Shown: one piece after another, positions 9,783-19,202 of the stretch | How the letters are laid out: every line of letters starts with the position of its first letter | Position numbering within the stretch: position 1 is the stretch's first letter | NCBI RefSeq assembly: GCF_020616555.1 | Contig: NZ_CP085173.1 | Span: forward strand, 5,410,001 to 5,474,000 | Source: Streptomyces longhuiensis | GTDB lineage: Bacteria; Actinomycetota; Actinomycetes; Streptomycetales; Streptomycetaceae | Direction of reading: 5' to 3' | Length of the DNA: 64,000 nt | Translations under genes and position numbers: made by a program | Notes under the pieces: generated by a model | Told to the model about the DNA's origin: nothing | Databases searched by the model: none | Seen by the model: the letters and a program-made list of their open reading frames with translations, nothing else

Positions 9783-10898
9783 ATGGGTCTCACGAGCAGC
9801 AAGGTCCTTGCGCTTTCGGTCTTACTGGCCGTGCTCCTCTTCGCCGGCACGGTCTGGCTGTGGCCACGCCTGGCGGGCCGCACCTGGGGCTCCGTCGCCG
9901 GGCGGGTGGGCCTGCTGCTCGCCACGCAGCTCGCGCTGTTCCTCTCGGTCGGACTCGGTGCCAACCAGGCGTTCGGGTTCTACGCCACGTGGGACGACCT
10001 CCTCGGGCGGGAGCAGGGCCAGGGCGTGGTCACCGACCTCGGCGCGGTGCGCACCCGGGGGCCCCTTCAGGTGGTCGGCACGCGGTACGTGAACGTGCCG
10101 GGCGGCTCACGGCCCAAGGTCGGCGGCCAGATCCAGAAGGTCGACATCGTCGGGAAGCGGTCGCACATCGCCACGTCCGCGTACGTCTATCTGCCGCCCG
10201 AGTACTTCAGGCACCACTTCAGGGACCACACGTTCCCCGCCTCGGTCGTCCTCACCGGCTACCCCGGCACCGCCGAGGCGCTCTTCAAGGGACTTCGCTA
10301 CCCGACCACCGCCCACGAGCAGGCCAGGGCGGGCGCGATGCGGCCGATGATCCTGGTGATGATGCGCCCGACCGTGGCGCCGCCGAGGGACACGGAGTGC
10401 GTGGACGTGCCGGGCGGCCCGCAGACGGAGACGTTCTTCGCCCGTGACCTGCCCCAGATCATCTCGGCCCACTACAGGGTCAACAGGAAGCACGGCGGCT
10501 GGGGCATCGTGGGCGACTCCACGGGCGGCTACTGCGCCCTGAAACTCGCCATGCACCACCCTCGGGTCTACGGCGCGGGGGCGGGCCTGTCCGCGTACTA
10601 CAAGGCGCCCGTCGACCCCACCACGGGCGACCTCTTCCACGGCGACGAGGCACTGGAGCGGCGCGCCGACCTGCTGTGGACCCTGGAGCACAGGAGGCCG
10701 CCCGCCACGTCACTGCTGGTCACCACGAGCAAGCGCGGCGAGAGCAACTACGGGAACACGATGAGGTTCATCCGCAAGGTGAAGCCGCCCACCGGTATCT
10801 CCTCGATCGTCCTGGACAGCGGCGGCCACAACTTCAACACCTGGCGCCGGGAGATCCCGGCCACGCTGGTGTGGGTGAGCGCGCGCATCACGGCGTAG
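9783..10898 (+). CDS. Membrane-anchored alpha/beta-hydrolase esterase (antigen 85-like fold)
   Basis: Two N-terminal helices (residues about 7-28 and 40-62) anchor a 300-residue extracytoplasmic domain. The nucleophile elbow GDSTGGY places the catalytic serine at S246. The late SGGHNFNTWR motif supplies the histidine, as in the putative-esterase/antigen 85 family. The core strand ASVVLTGYPGT and the MILVMMRPTV segment fit the same fold. The start ATG 9783 follows GGTTGGAGC, and the longer frame from 9657 is not needed. It is divergent from the MprF-like gene, so the two may share regulation. The natural substrate is unknown; mycolyl transfer is unlikely in Streptomyces. Confidence 0.82.
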   Translation: MGLTSSKVLALSVLLAVLLFAGTVWLWPRLAGRTWGSVAGRVGLLLATQLALFLSVGLGANQAFGFYATWDDLLGREQGQGVVTDLGAVRTRGPLQVVGTRYVNVPGGSRPKVGGQIQKVDIVGKRSHIATSAYVYLPPEYFRHHFRDHTFPASVVLTGYPGTAEALFKGLRYPTTAHEQARAGAMRPMILVMMRPTVAPPRDTECVDVPGGPQTETFFARDLPQIISAHYRVNRKHGGWGIVGDSTGGYCALKLAMHHPRVYGAGAGLSAYYKAPVDPTTGDLFHGDEALERRADLLWTLEHRRPPATSLLVTTSKRGESNYGNTMRFIRKVKPPTGISSIVLDSGGHNFNTWRREIPATLVWVSARITA

Positions 10899-10959
10899 AG
10901 GCTGGGGGCTGGTAGGGCTCGGGGGCTTCGTGGGCCCACGCTCCGGGGCTCACGAACCC

Positions 10960-12108
10960 TCAGGCTCCCGTCACCGTCTCCAGTTCGACCTCCGCGCGCG
11001 GGATGTCCCGGGCGTCCGCCGCCGTCGAGCGGCGCAGCGCCTCGTGCAGCCGCGCGGGGGTGAGGACGCCGAGGAAGCGGCCCTCGCTGTGCTCGTCGAT
11101 GACGGCGATCCAGCCCGCGTCGTGCTGGAGCATCGTGGCGAACGCCTGCTTGAGGGAGGCGCCGACCGGCAGCCACGCCTCCATGCGGCGGGCGTGCTCG
11201 CGGACCGTGCCGCCGTGCACGCGCGCGTGCTCCGCGGAGATCCAGCCGTGCAGGTTGTTGTCGCCGTCGAGGACCACCGCCCAGGGGGCGTCGAGCTTCG
11301 CCGGCAGCGGGTCGTCGAGATGCACGACCGGCGGCTGCTCCAGGTCGCTCTCCTCGATGGGCGTCACTGACAGGCGCTTGAGGCCACGGTCCGCGCCGAC
11401 GAAGTCGGCCACGTACTCGGTCGCGGGCGCGCCGAGGACGGTCGACGGGGTGTCGAACTGCTCGATCCGGCCCTGCCCGTACACGGCGATCCGGTCGCCG
11501 AGCCGGACGGCCTCCTCGATGTCGTGGGTGACGAACAGGACCGTCTTGCGCACGGCCTGCTGGAGGCGCAGGAACTCGTTCTGCAGGTGTTCGCGCACGA
11601 CCGGGTCGACCGCGCCGAACGGCTCGTCCATCAGGAGTACGGGCGGATCCGCCGCCAACGCCCTTGCCACACCGACGCGTTGGCGCTGCCCGCCGGAGAG
11701 CTGGTCGGGGTAGCGGTCGCCGAAGGTGCGCGGGTCGAGTCCGACGAGGTCGAGGAGTTCGGCGGCGCGCTCGCGGGCCTTGGCGCGCTTGGCGCCGAGG
11801 AGGTGCGGGACGGTCGCCGTGTTGTCGAGGACCGTCTTGTGCGGGAAGAGGCCGACCTGCTGGATCACATAGCCGATGCGGCGCCGGAGTCGGACCGGGT
11901 CGATGCCGGATATGTCGTCGCCGTCGAGGAGTATCCGGCCCTCGCTCGGTTCGATGAGCCGGTTGACCATCTTCATCGTGGTGGTCTTGCCACAGCCCGA
12001 CGGGCCGACGAGCGTGACGAGTTCCCCCTCGTTCACCTCGAAGGACAGGTCGTCGACGGCCGTTGTCCCGTCGGCGTAGCGCTTGGTGACGTGCTCGAAC
12101 CGGATCAT
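10960..12108 (-). CDS. Quaternary-amine (glycine betaine/choline/carnitine) ABC transporter ATPase with CBS domains
   Basis: This is the ATP-binding subunit of an OpuC/ProU-type uptake system. Walker A GPSGCGKTTT is at residues 35-44, the signature LSGGQRQRVG near 137, and Walker B LLMDEPFGAVDP. The C-terminal 130 residues carry CBS-like repeats (GWISAEHARVHGG, GWIAVIDEHSEGRFLGVLTPARL), the module that senses ionic strength in OpuA-type transporters. The start ATG 12108 begins MIRFEHVTKRY; the frame to 12165 is an unlikely extension. It is divergent from the two permease genes and binding protein, so the four-gene system is driven from the 12109-12292 region. Confidence 0.9.
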   Translation of the reverse strand: MIRFEHVTKRYADGTTAVDDLSFEVNEGELVTLVGPSGCGKTTTMKMVNRLIEPSEGRILLDGDDISGIDPVRLRRRIGYVIQQVGLFPHKTVLDNTATVPHLLGAKRAKARERAAELLDLVGLDPRTFGDRYPDQLSGGQRQRVGVARALAADPPVLLMDEPFGAVDPVVREHLQNEFLRLQQAVRKTVLFVTHDIEEAVRLGDRIAVYGQGRIEQFDTPSTVLGAPATEYVADFVGADRGLKRLSVTPIEESDLEQPPVVHLDDPLPAKLDAPWAVVLDGDNNLHGWISAEHARVHGGTVREHARRMEAWLPVGASLKQAFATMLQHDAGWIAVIDEHSEGRFLGVLTPARLHEALRRSTAADARDIPRAEVELETVTGA

Positions 12109-12292
12109 GGGTCCCCATTGTGCCGGGCAGTCGCCGCCTGCGGGCGGCCGCTGTGTGAAGGCCATGTTGCGTCGTGACGAGGGGTCTCGGCGATTGTCAG
12201 TGGTGGGGGCTAGGGTCGTCCGCAGTCGGAATCAGGCGCTCGCGCGAACGGTTTCAAGACATATGTACGGGGATTCGGGGGAGGTGGGGCGG
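12109..12292. promoter_or_regulatory. Divergent promoter region of the quaternary-amine transporter
   Basis: This 184-bp spacer separates the ATPase gene from the first permease. A TAGGGT hexamer at 12211-12216 is a candidate plus-strand -10, without a convincing -35 at normal spacing. The permease GTG at 12293 has GGGGGAGG about nine bases upstream. Confidence 0.4.
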
Positions 12293-13072
12293 GTGAGCAG
12301 TCCCAATTGCATGGTGACCAATGAGTGGGTGTGCGGGGAATACCTGCGCACCCGCAGGCCGGAGCTGGTCGACGCGGTCGTCCAGCACGTCGGCATCACG
12401 GCCGCTTCCGTCGTGATCGGCGTGCTGATCGCTTTCCCGTTGGCCCTTCTGGCCCGGCACCGGCGCGCCTTCGCGGGCCCGGTGCTCGGCCTGACGACGG
12501 TGCTCTACACGATCCCGTCGCTGGCCATGTTCTCGCTGCTGCTCCCGCTGTTCGGGCTCTCCGCCTCGCTCGTGATCACCGGACTCGTCCTCTACACCCT
12601 GACGATCCTGGTGCGGAACTTCCTGGCGGGCCTCCAGGCCGTGCCGGACGAGGCGAGAGAAGCGGCCCGCGGCATGGGGTACGGGCCGGTCCGGCTGTTG
12701 TGGGAGGTCGAACTGCCGCTGGCGCTGCCCGCGATGCTCGCGGGCGTGCGCATCGCCACGGTCTCCACGGTCGCGCTGACGACGGTCGGCGCGATCGTCG
12801 ACTACGGCGGCCTGGGCACGCTGATCATGGACGGGCTCGACAGCGACTTCAAGGCCCAGGTGCTCACGGCGTCCGTGCTGTGCGTGCTCCTCGCCGTGGG
12901 CGCCGATCTGCTGCTGCTCGGCCTCCAGCGGTGGCTGACCCCCTGGACCCGCGTCGCGTCCGGGACGTCCCGGATACGCAGACGCACGGACCGCTCCGGC
13001 AGTCCGGACCGCCCGGGTGGCGGCTCCGGCGACACGGGGCGACGTGAGGCGAAGGCGGCGCAGGCGGCATGA
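12293..13072 (+). CDS. Quaternary-amine ABC transporter permease 1
   Basis: This is an integral-membrane subunit of the betaine/choline-type importer with about five or six helices. The binding-protein-dependent transport loop EAREAARGMGYGPVRLLWEVELPLALP is the EAA motif that docks on the ATPase. I chose GTG 12293 for its GGGAGG ribosome site at good spacing; ATG 12311 is a shorter alternative. After the last helix (ending near residue 215) the tail is long, basic and disordered (residues about 220-259), which is longer than usual. Its stop overlaps the next permease start (ATGA). Confidence 0.88.
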   Translation: MSSPNCMVTNEWVCGEYLRTRRPELVDAVVQHVGITAASVVIGVLIAFPLALLARHRRAFAGPVLGLTTVLYTIPSLAMFSLLLPLFGLSASLVITGLVLYTLTILVRNFLAGLQAVPDEAREAARGMGYGPVRLLWEVELPLALPAMLAGVRIATVSTVALTTVGAIVDYGGLGTLIMDGLDSDFKAQVLTASVLCVLLAVGADLLLLGLQRWLTPWTRVASGTSRIRRRTDRSGSPDRPGGGSGDTGRREAKAAQAA

Positions 13073-13749
13073 GCGCGATATCGGGGGCCTACGACTGGCT
13101 GACGACAGGGACCAACTGGCAGGGCGACAAGGGGGTGTGGCACCGCCTGGCCGAGCATCTGTACTTCAGCGGCGTCACCCTCGCCGTGTCCTGCCTGATC
13201 GCCCTGCCGCTCGCGCTGTGGCTCGGGCACATCGGCAAGGGCGGCGGCCTCGCGGTCAACATCTCGAACGCGGGCCGCGCGGTGCCCACGCTCGCGGTGC
13301 TCGTCCTGCTCACGCTGACGCCGCTGGGCCGGCACGGGGACCTGCCGACGTTCATCGCGCTCGTGCTGTTCGCGGTGCCACCGCTGCTGACCAACGCCTA
13401 CATCGGGATGCGCGAGGTCGACCGGGCCGTCGTGGAGGCGGCGCGGGGGATGGGGATGAGCGGGGGACAGGTGTTCCGGCGGGTCGAACTCCCGCTGGCG
13501 TACCCGATGGTCATGACCGGGATCCGGCTGGCGGCGGTGCAGGTGATCGCCACGGCGACGCTCGCCGCGATGGCCGGCAAGGGCGGGCTCGGGCGGATCA
13601 TCACGGCCGGGTTCAACCTCCAGGACACCCCGCAGGTGGTCGCCGGCGCGGTCCTGGTCGCGTTGCTCGCGCTCCTCGTGGAGGGCGTCCTGGCGGGTGC
13701 GGGGCGGGTTCTGAATCCGATGAAGGGCCGCTCCGGCGCGGCGCGCTGA
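13069..13749 (+). CDS. Quaternary-amine ABC transporter permease 2
   Basis: This second membrane subunit is 226 residues long with about five helices. The EAA loop reads VEAARGMGMSGGQVFRRVELPLAYP. It is paralogous to the preceding permease and translationally coupled to it (four-base overlap). Having two permease genes rather than one is typical of OpuB/OpuC-type systems, and the pair should form a heterodimer on two copies of the divergent ATPase. The N-terminal 30 residues are extracytoplasmic or amphipathic (YDWLTTGTNWQGDKG). Confidence 0.9.
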   Translation: MSAISGAYDWLTTGTNWQGDKGVWHRLAEHLYFSGVTLAVSCLIALPLALWLGHIGKGGGLAVNISNAGRAVPTLAVLVLLTLTPLGRHGDLPTFIALVLFAVPPLLTNAYIGMREVDRAVVEAARGMGMSGGQVFRRVELPLAYPMVMTGIRLAAVQVIATATLAAMAGKGGLGRIITAGFNLQDTPQVVAGAVLVALLALLVEGVLAGAGRVLNPMKGRSGAAR

Positions 13750-13868
13750 AACCCGGCCGGGCGGCGCGGCGGGCCGAACCCCCGGCGGGCGCCGCTGCGG
13801 GCGGGACGCCAACTTGATATCTCGTCAAGGCTTTTCGATCATTCCGGCTTTCGATTGGGTGGACAACG

Positions 13869-14846
13869 ATGAACAGCAGAACGCGACGGATCGCCGTGGC
13901 GGCGGTCGCCGTCGGCGCGCTCACCACCGGACTCACCGCGTGCGGCGGGGACAGCCTGGAGGGCGGCAAGAGCGACAAGGCCGGCTCCGACTCGGCGGGG
14001 AGCGGCAAGAAGGGCACGGTCGTCGTCGGCGCCGCCGGGTTCACCGAATCGAAGGTGATGGCGGAGCTCTACAAGCAGGTTCTGGCCGACGCCGGATACT
14101 CCGCCTCGGTCAAGACCGTCGAGAACCGCGAGATCTACGAGCCCCAGCTCGCCAAGGGCGCCATCGACGTCGTTCCCGAATACGCGGCGACGCTCGCGGA
14201 ATTCCTCAATCTCAAGAAGAACGGCGCGGACGCCAAGCCCGTCGCCTCAAGTGATCTTGACGCGACGGTCACCGCGCTGCGCGGACTCGCCGGGCCCGAG
14301 GGACTGACCGTGCTCGACGCCGGAGAGGCCGTCGACCAGAACGCCTTCGCGGTCAGCGCGGATTACGCGAAGCAGCACCATCTGAAGACCCTTTCGGACC
14401 TGGGTAAGTCCGGCCAGAAGGTCAAGATCGCGGCCGGTGACGAATGCGAGAAGCGGCCCTTCTGTGCCCCGGGTCTCGAGAAGACGTACGGCATCAAGGT
14501 CAGCGGGATCGACCCCAAGGGCGTCGGCACCACGCAGGCCAAGCAGGCCGTCAAGAACGGTGAGGACCAGCTGGTCCTGACGACCACCACGGACGCCACG
14601 CTGAAGAACTTCGGTCTGGTGCTCCTGGAGGACGACAAGAAGCTCCAGAACGCGGACAACATCGTTCCGGTCGTGAACACCAAGGACGCGGGCGACAAGG
14701 AGATAGCCGCCGTACTCGGGAAGCTGACCAAGACGCTGACGACCGGCGATCTCGTCGAGCTCAACCGGAAGGTCGACGCGGAGCGCCAGAAGGAGGCCGA
14801 TGTGGCCAAGGAGTATCTCCAGTCGAAGGGCCTCCTGAAGAACTGA
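13869..14846 (+). CDS. Quaternary-amine ABC transporter substrate-binding lipoprotein
   Basis: A lipoprotein signal peptide ends in LTAC, so Cys25 is the lipidated residue. A Ser/Gly-rich linker (residues 26-48) follows. The mature domain has the OpuAC/ProX-like type II periplasmic-binding fold, with VVVGAAGFTESKVMAELYKQ and NREIYEPQLAKGAIDVVPEYAATLAEF. The total of 325 residues is normal. It sits 119 bases after the permeases, which could hold its own promoter. The exact ligand (glycine betaine, choline or carnitine) cannot be read from sequence. Confidence 0.9.
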   Translation: MNSRTRRIAVAAVAVGALTTGLTACGGDSLEGGKSDKAGSDSAGSGKKGTVVVGAAGFTESKVMAELYKQVLADAGYSASVKTVENREIYEPQLAKGAIDVVPEYAATLAEFLNLKKNGADAKPVASSDLDATVTALRGLAGPEGLTVLDAGEAVDQNAFAVSADYAKQHHLKTLSDLGKSGQKVKIAAGDECEKRPFCAPGLEKTYGIKVSGIDPKGVGTTQAKQAVKNGEDQLVLTTTTDATLKNFGLVLLEDDKKLQNADNIVPVVNTKDAGDKEIAAVLGKLTKTLTTGDLVELNRKVDAERQKEADVAKEYLQSKGLLKN

Positions 14847-14962
14847 ACGGTCCGCGCAGGAGCTGATCGGCAAAGGCGCCGAGTTCAGGGGTGAATGGGA
14901 GTGGCGGGACAGAAGACCACGGGATTTTGGCTGCCGGGGCACCACGATTCGCCTACGCGCGG

Positions 14963-14968
14963 TAAGTT
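14963..14968 (+). promoter_or_regulatory. -10 hexamer TAAGTT
   Basis: TAAGTT lies seven bases before ATG 14976, with no Shine-Dalgarno sequence. This supports a leaderless mRNA and that start. Confidence 0.5.
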
Positions 14969-14975
14969 TCTGGCC

Positions 14976-16025
14976 ATGCCACGTGGACGTCACCGCCATT
15001 CCCCACCCCTGCACAGGCTGCTTCCCCCCTCGGCGATCGCAGGCGTCCCGCTCGTCTGCGCGGCCGGCGCCTGGCTGACCGCGGAGCCGTTCGTGCTGCG
15101 CGGACTGGTCGGTGCCGCCGCCTGCGCCGCCGTGGTGGGCGCGGTCGTCATGCGCCGCTGGGACCGGCTGGCGGGCAAGCGCGTCGCCGAGCTGAACCGG
15201 TCGCGGGCGAGCGACGAATGGCGCCACGACGAGCGGGTCGCCGAACTCGAGACGGACCTCGAGGAGTCGCGTGAGCTGCGCTTCAAGATGGAGGCGAAGC
15301 TGCGCGGCAAGCGCACCGAGCTCGCGGCCCTGCGCAACGAGCACGCGGCCCTGCTGCGGCGCTACGCGACCGCGGAGACGGAGCGGGCCAGCGCCCTGGA
15401 GGGCCGCAGGCAGCTCGCGATAGAGGCCTCGGCCCCGGCGCGTGCGCTGCCCGCGGCCGCCACCCCGGCACCCGGCGCCGAGCTCGTCCCGGCGCAGCGC
15501 GCCACGTCCACCGGCGCGCCGGTGACCTCTCCGGTGCTCTATCTGCGGGCGAACGCCGCGCTCGACCGTATGGCGCGCGCCGCGAACCCCCCGCGGGGCG
15601 AAGGCCCGAAGGCCGAGGCTCCCCAGGGCGGTGAGCCGCAGGGGAAGCCCGAGGCGGCCCGCGCACAGGAGCACGAGCACGTGGCCGCCCTGCCGTCCGG
15701 CGTCCCCGGCCACTTCACCGTCCCGGCCGCGGCGGCGGTCGTGCCGCCCGCGGCGGTGCGGCGGCCCCTGGTCGAGGGCGGATTCGACTTCTTCGGTACG
15801 AAGGGTGTGGCGCCCGCGGCCCTGGAGGCCGTGCAGAACACCGACCTCGCGGACGTCGTCGGCGAGGAGGCGCTCGCGCTCCACAAGGCGGACGCGGAGG
15901 CCGAGTTCAAGCAGGCCGACGCCACGACCTCGGGCGAGGGCGTCAGTCAGGTCATCGACCTGACCGCTCACGACGAGACGGAACAGATCGACGTGGCGGA
16001 GCTGCGGTCGGCGATGCGGGCGTAG
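14976..16025 (+). CDS. Membrane-anchored coiled-coil protein of unknown function
   Basis: I do not recognise a named family. The 349-residue product has a basic N-terminus, two close membrane helices (residues about 20-60), then a charged heptad-rich segment (residues about 70-145, ELETDLEESRELRFKMEAKL) that should form a coiled coil. A Pro/Ala/Glu-rich tail ends in an acidic patch (VIDLTAHDETEQIDVAELRSAM). Both ends of the soluble part face the cytoplasm if the helices form a hairpin. I chose ATG 14976 over 14895 because a -10 hexamer sits seven bases before it. A strong bidirectional hairpin follows. Confidence 0.72.
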   Translation: MPRGRHRHSPPLHRLLPPSAIAGVPLVCAAGAWLTAEPFVLRGLVGAAACAAVVGAVVMRRWDRLAGKRVAELNRSRASDEWRHDERVAELETDLEESRELRFKMEAKLRGKRTELAALRNEHAALLRRYATAETERASALEGRRQLAIEASAPARALPAAATPAPGAELVPAQRATSTGAPVTSPVLYLRANAALDRMARAANPPRGEGPKAEAPQGGEPQGKPEAARAQEHEHVAALPSGVPGHFTVPAAAAVVPPAAVRRPLVEGGFDFFGTKGVAPAALEAVQNTDLADVVGEEALALHKADAEAEFKQADATTSGEGVSQVIDLTAHDETEQIDVAELRSAMRA

Positions 16026-16033
16026 GTTCCGGC

Positions 16034-16096
16034 GGCGGGGATGTCAGCACGTTCGGCGGGGATGTCAGCACGTACGGCAGAGACGTCAGCGCGTAG
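16034..16096. repeat. Three tandem 21-bp repeats
   Basis: Units 16034-16054, 16055-16075 and 16076-16096 share GGCGGGGATGTCAGCACGT. The first two differ at one base and the third is degenerate. They lie in the convergent spacer just before the terminator and do not belong to a supported gene. Confidence 0.8.
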
Positions 16097-16103
16097 GACG
16101 TAA

Positions 16104-16147
16104 ATGGGGCGGGGCCCCGGTGTGACACACACCGGGCCCCGCCCCAT
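16104..16147. terminator. Bidirectional terminator
   Basis: The arms at 16104-16124 and 16128-16147 pair over 20 bases with one bulged C and an ACA loop. The hairpin is flanked by TAAA on one side and serves the convergent genes ending at 16025 (+) and 16164 (-). Confidence 0.7.
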
Positions 16148-16163
16148 CGCCGTGCCGCCGCCC

Positions 16164-17510
16164 TCACGGGGCCATCCAGCGGTCGGGCCGTGCCACCTTC
16201 CGTCCCGTCCGTGAGCGGTCCGCCTGGGCGCGCAGGAGTTCCGCCGCCTCCCCGGCGTCCCGCAGCCGGGCCGTCACCGTCTTGTCGGCGCCCGTGTCCA
16301 CATGGACGTCGGCCACGCCCCGGAATCGCTCCCAGGGCCCCTGAGTGAGCCGCACACTCTGCACCTTCGCGTGCGGCACCAGCGCGAGCCGCCGCCGCAG
16401 CAGACCGTGCCGGGACGCGAACACCGCGTCGGTCGTCGCGAGCCCGTAGCCCCGCCACCACACCGGCACGCACCACGCCGCGCGCTTCGGCGGCCGGGTC
16501 AGCGCCTCCGCGCCGGGCACCGTCACCCCCGGAAGCACTCGCTCCACCACGCCCTCCGCGACCTCGCGCGGCGCGACCGGCACGAGGACGGAGTTCGACG
16601 AGCCGGCCACGGCCAGTTCCACGCGCACCCAGCCGCGTCGCCGCCACAGCAGCGGCTCCACGATCCGTACGGTCTGCACCCGACCCGGCGGCACCGTCTC
16701 GTGGTCGCGGTCGAGGAGGCCGTGGTCGATGCGCAGGCCGTCCGGCGACTCGCCCACCGTCCAGTCGTACTCCTTGACGAAGCGGCCCACGCTGTTCGTG
16801 CCGGCGCCGCCCGCGAGCGGGATCGCCACGGCGAGCACCGTCCACAGGTTGTGGGTGGCGAACCACAGCAGTGTCGGCACGACGACCGCGGCGAGCAGCA
16901 TCGCCCAGGGCCCGCCGGTGAGCAGGAGGGAGACGGCGAGCATGCGGGGCGGCACGTGCAGGATCTGCTCGGCCGGTGCCTCGCCGACGTCGCGCACGGT
17001 CTCGGGCGCGAACCCGGCCGCGCGGGCGAGCAGTTCGGCGCGCAGCTCGCGGGCCTCGCGCTCGCCGAGATAAGCGAGTTCGTCCTTCTTGTCCGCGCCT
17101 ATGACATCCAGTTTGACCTTGGCGACGCCCACGAAGCGGGCGAGCAGCGGCTGGGTGACGTCCACGGCCTGGATCCGGTCGAGCCGGATGTGGGCGGTGC
17201 GGCGGAACAACAGGCCCGTACGGATGCGCAGTTCGGCGTCGGTGACGGAGAAGTGCGTGAACCACCAGGTCAGGAACCCGTAGAGGGCGGCGGCCGGGAT
17301 CAGTACGGCGATGCCGATGAGGAGGGTGGTCGCGGTGAGCTGGGCGAGCCTGCGCTGCGCCTCGTTCAGGTCGTGGACCGCCCAGCCGAGGACGATCGCG
17401 ACGGGCGCCCAGGCCCGGCGCAGCGGCGTGACGGGGTGCAGGCGCCGCTCGCGCGCCTCGGCGGTCAGATCCTGGTCCCGTACGTCCTCGTGGACGTCCG
17501 GGGCGGTCAC
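16164..17510 (-). CDS. Bacterial PH-domain membrane protein (YdbT-like)
   Basis: This 448-residue protein repeats the unit 'membrane helix pair plus bacterial PH domain (bPH2)'. The first pair lies near residues 33-80 and is followed by WWFTHFSVTDAELRIRTGLLFRRTAHIRLDRIQAVDV, the PH signature. A second helix pair lies near 180-225, with WTVGESPDGLRIDHGLL after it. A third PH-like unit ends with ASRHGLLRRRLALVPHAKVQSVRL. The family resembles Bacillus YdbT, whose role is unclear. Its GTG start overlaps the stop of the upstream YdbS-like gene in a GTGA junction, so the two are almost certainly a complex made from one mRNA. Confidence 0.85.
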   Translation of the reverse strand: MTAPDVHEDVRDQDLTAEARERRLHPVTPLRRAWAPVAIVLGWAVHDLNEAQRRLAQLTATTLLIGIAVLIPAAALYGFLTWWFTHFSVTDAELRIRTGLLFRRTAHIRLDRIQAVDVTQPLLARFVGVAKVKLDVIGADKKDELAYLGEREARELRAELLARAAGFAPETVRDVGEAPAEQILHVPPRMLAVSLLLTGGPWAMLLAAVVVPTLLWFATHNLWTVLAVAIPLAGGAGTNSVGRFVKEYDWTVGESPDGLRIDHGLLDRDHETVPPGRVQTVRIVEPLLWRRRGWVRVELAVAGSSNSVLVPVAPREVAEGVVERVLPGVTVPGAEALTRPPKRAAWCVPVWWRGYGLATTDAVFASRHGLLRRRLALVPHAKVQSVRLTQGPWERFRGVADVHVDTGADKTVTARLRDAGEAAELLRAQADRSRTGRKVARPDRWMAP

Positions 17511-18019
17511 AGCCCCGCCGATCGGGCCTCGCCGAGTTCGGTGAGCCGGTCGCGCAGGCGCTCGGCCTCGGCGGGCGTCAGGCCGGGGATCGTGGCGTCG
17601 GTCGCCGCGGCCGCCGTGTGCAGCTGGAGACTCGCGAGCCCGAACCTCCGCTCCAGCGGCCCGGACGTGACCTCGACGAGCTGCATGCGCCCGTACGGCA
17701 CGATCGTTTCCTCACGCCACAGGACGCCCCGGCTGATCAGCAGGTCGTCGGCGCGCTCGGCGTAGCGCCACGAGCGCCAGTTGCGCCCGAGCATCGGCCA
17801 TCCCCACAGCAGCCCGGCGAGCGGCAGCAGCGCGAACGCCGCCCACACGCCGCCGGCGAACACCCCGAGCAGCACCCCAAGCGCCACCGTCAGCGGCACC
17901 AGCCACAGCGCGAGCAGCAGCCTGCGCACCTTCAGCAGCCCCCTGGGGAGCCCGGTCCACACCGGCTCCGCCCCGGCTCCCGCCCTCGGAGCGGCCGTCC
18001 CCTCAGTCCCCGTTTCCAT
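17507..18019 (-). CDS. Bacterial PH-domain membrane protein (YdbS-like)
   Basis: This is a 170-residue protein with two membrane helices (about residues 31-72) followed by one bPH2 domain ([51 protein letters not shown]). This is the usual small partner of YdbT-like proteins. A TAGGGT hexamer six bases before the ATG, without a ribosome site, implies a leaderless transcript. The divergent nuoD gene begins only 31 bases away, so the two promoters must interleave. Confidence 0.85.
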   Translation of the reverse strand: METGTEGTAAPRAGAGAEPVWTGLPRGLLKVRRLLLALWLVPLTVALGVLLGVFAGGVWAAFALLPLAGLLWGWPMLGRNWRSWRYAERADDLLISRGVLWREETIVPYGRMQLVEVTSGPLERRFGLASLQLHTAAAATDATIPGLTPAEAERLRDRLTELGEARSAGL

Positions 18020-18025
18020 GCACCC

Positions 18026-18031
18026 ACCCTA
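18026..18031 (-). promoter_or_regulatory. -10 hexamer TAGGGT
   Basis: TAGGGT on the minus strand, six bases before the YdbS-like ATG. It lies inside the 31-bp divergent spacer shared with nuoD. Confidence 0.5.
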
Positions 18032-18050
18032 CGTACGAGACACTGTTCCC

Positions 18051-19202
18051 ATGACGCCCACGACGGAGACGACGGTCGGCATCGGCGGCGCCGCCGAGAC
18101 CACCGACATGGTGCTCAACATCGGCCCGCAGCACCCGTCCACGCACGGGGTGCTGCGCCTGCGCCTCGTGCTCGACGGCGAGCGCATCCAGCAGGCCGAG
18201 CCGGTCATCGGCTACATGCACCGCGGCGCGGAGAAGCTCTTCGAGGCCCGCGACTACCGGCAGATCGTGATGCTGGCCAACCGCCACGACTGGCTCTCCG
18301 CCTTCTCGAGCGAACTCGGGGTCGTCCTCGCCGTCGAGCGAATGCTCGGCATGGAGGTCCCTGAGCGCGCGGTGTGGCTGCGCACCCTGCTCGCGGAGCT
18401 GAACAGGGTCCTCAACCACCTGATGTTCCTTGGTTCGTACCCGCTCGAACTGGGCGGAATCACCCCGGTGTTCTATGCCTTCCGGGAGCGCGAGGAACTC
18501 CAGAACGTCATGGAGGAGATGTCCGGCGGCCGCATGCACTACATGTTCAACCGCGTCGGCGGCCTCAAGGAGGACGTGCCGGCCGGCTGGACCACCCGCG
18601 CGCGTGAGGCGGTCGCCTCGGTGCGCTCGCGCATGGACGTGTACGACGACCTGGTCCTCGGCAACGAGATCTTCCGGGGCCGCACGCGCAACGTGGGCGT
18701 GCTGTCCCCGGAGGCGGTGCACTCCTACGGAGTGAGCGGTCCGATCGCCCGCGCCTCCGGCGTCGACTTCGACCTGCGCCGCGACGAGCCGTATCTCGCG
18801 TACGGGGAGCTCCAGGACACCCTGAAGGTCGTCACGCGGCGCGAGGGTGACTGCCTGGCCCGCTTCGAGGTGCTCCTGGAGCAGACCCACAACGCCCTGG
18901 ACCTCGCCGACGCCTGCCTGGACCGGCTCGCCGAGCTGCCGCCCGGCCCCGTCAACCAGCGCCTGCCGAAGGTCCTCAAGGCGCCCGAGGGCCATACGTA
19001 CGCGTGGACCGAGAACCCGCTCGGGATCAACGGCTACTACCTGGTCAGCAAGGGCGAGAAGACGCCGTACCGGCTCAAGCTGCGGTCCGCCTCGTACAAC
19101 AACATCCAGGCGCTCGCCGAGCTGCTGCCCGGCACGCTCGTCTCCGACATGGTGGCGATCCTCGGGTCACTGTTCTTCGTCGTCGGCGACATCGACAAGT
19201 AG
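18051..19202 (+). CDS. nuoD: NADH-quinone oxidoreductase subunit D (49-kDa homologue), stand-alone copy
   Basis: NuoD is a peripheral-arm subunit of complex I that lines the quinone site. Hallmarks are [15 protein letters not shown] (residues 23-37), [16 protein letters not shown] (51-66), the [14 protein letters not shown] segment, [12 protein letters not shown], and the C-terminal [12 protein letters not shown]. The 383 residues are near the usual length, with a short N-terminal tail. No other nuo gene is in the window, so this is an orphan copy (streptomycetes commonly carry one beside the nuoA-N operon). There is no Shine-Dalgarno sequence; GACACT six bases before the ATG may be a weak -10 box. 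The gene's 3' end overlaps a convergent MidA-type methyltransferase gene. Confidence 0.92.
   Translation: MTPTTETTVGIGGAAETTDMVLNIGPQHPSTHGVLRLRLVLDGERIQQAEPVIGYMHRGAEKLFEARDYRQIVMLANRHDWLSAFSSELGVVLAVERMLGMEVPERAVWLRTLLAELNRVLNHLMFLGSYPLELGGITPVFYAFREREELQNVMEEMSGGRMHYMFNRVGGLKEDVPAGWTTRAREAVASVRSRMDVYDDLVLGNEIFRGRTRNVGVLSPEAVHSYGVSGPIARASGVDFDLRRDEPYLAYGELQDTLKVVTRREGDCLARFEVLLEQTHNALDLADACLDRLAELPPGPVNQRLPKVLKAPEGHTYAWTENPLGINGYYLVSKGEKTPYRLKLRSASYNNIQALAELLPGTLVSDMVAILGSLFFVVGDIDK

Noticed and set aside
16034..16096. Coding repeat on the minus strand (seven-residue units)
   Set aside because: The 21-bp period gives an in-frame peptide repeat only in an extension of the YdbT-like antisense frame, beyond that gene's own stop; no gene supports it.
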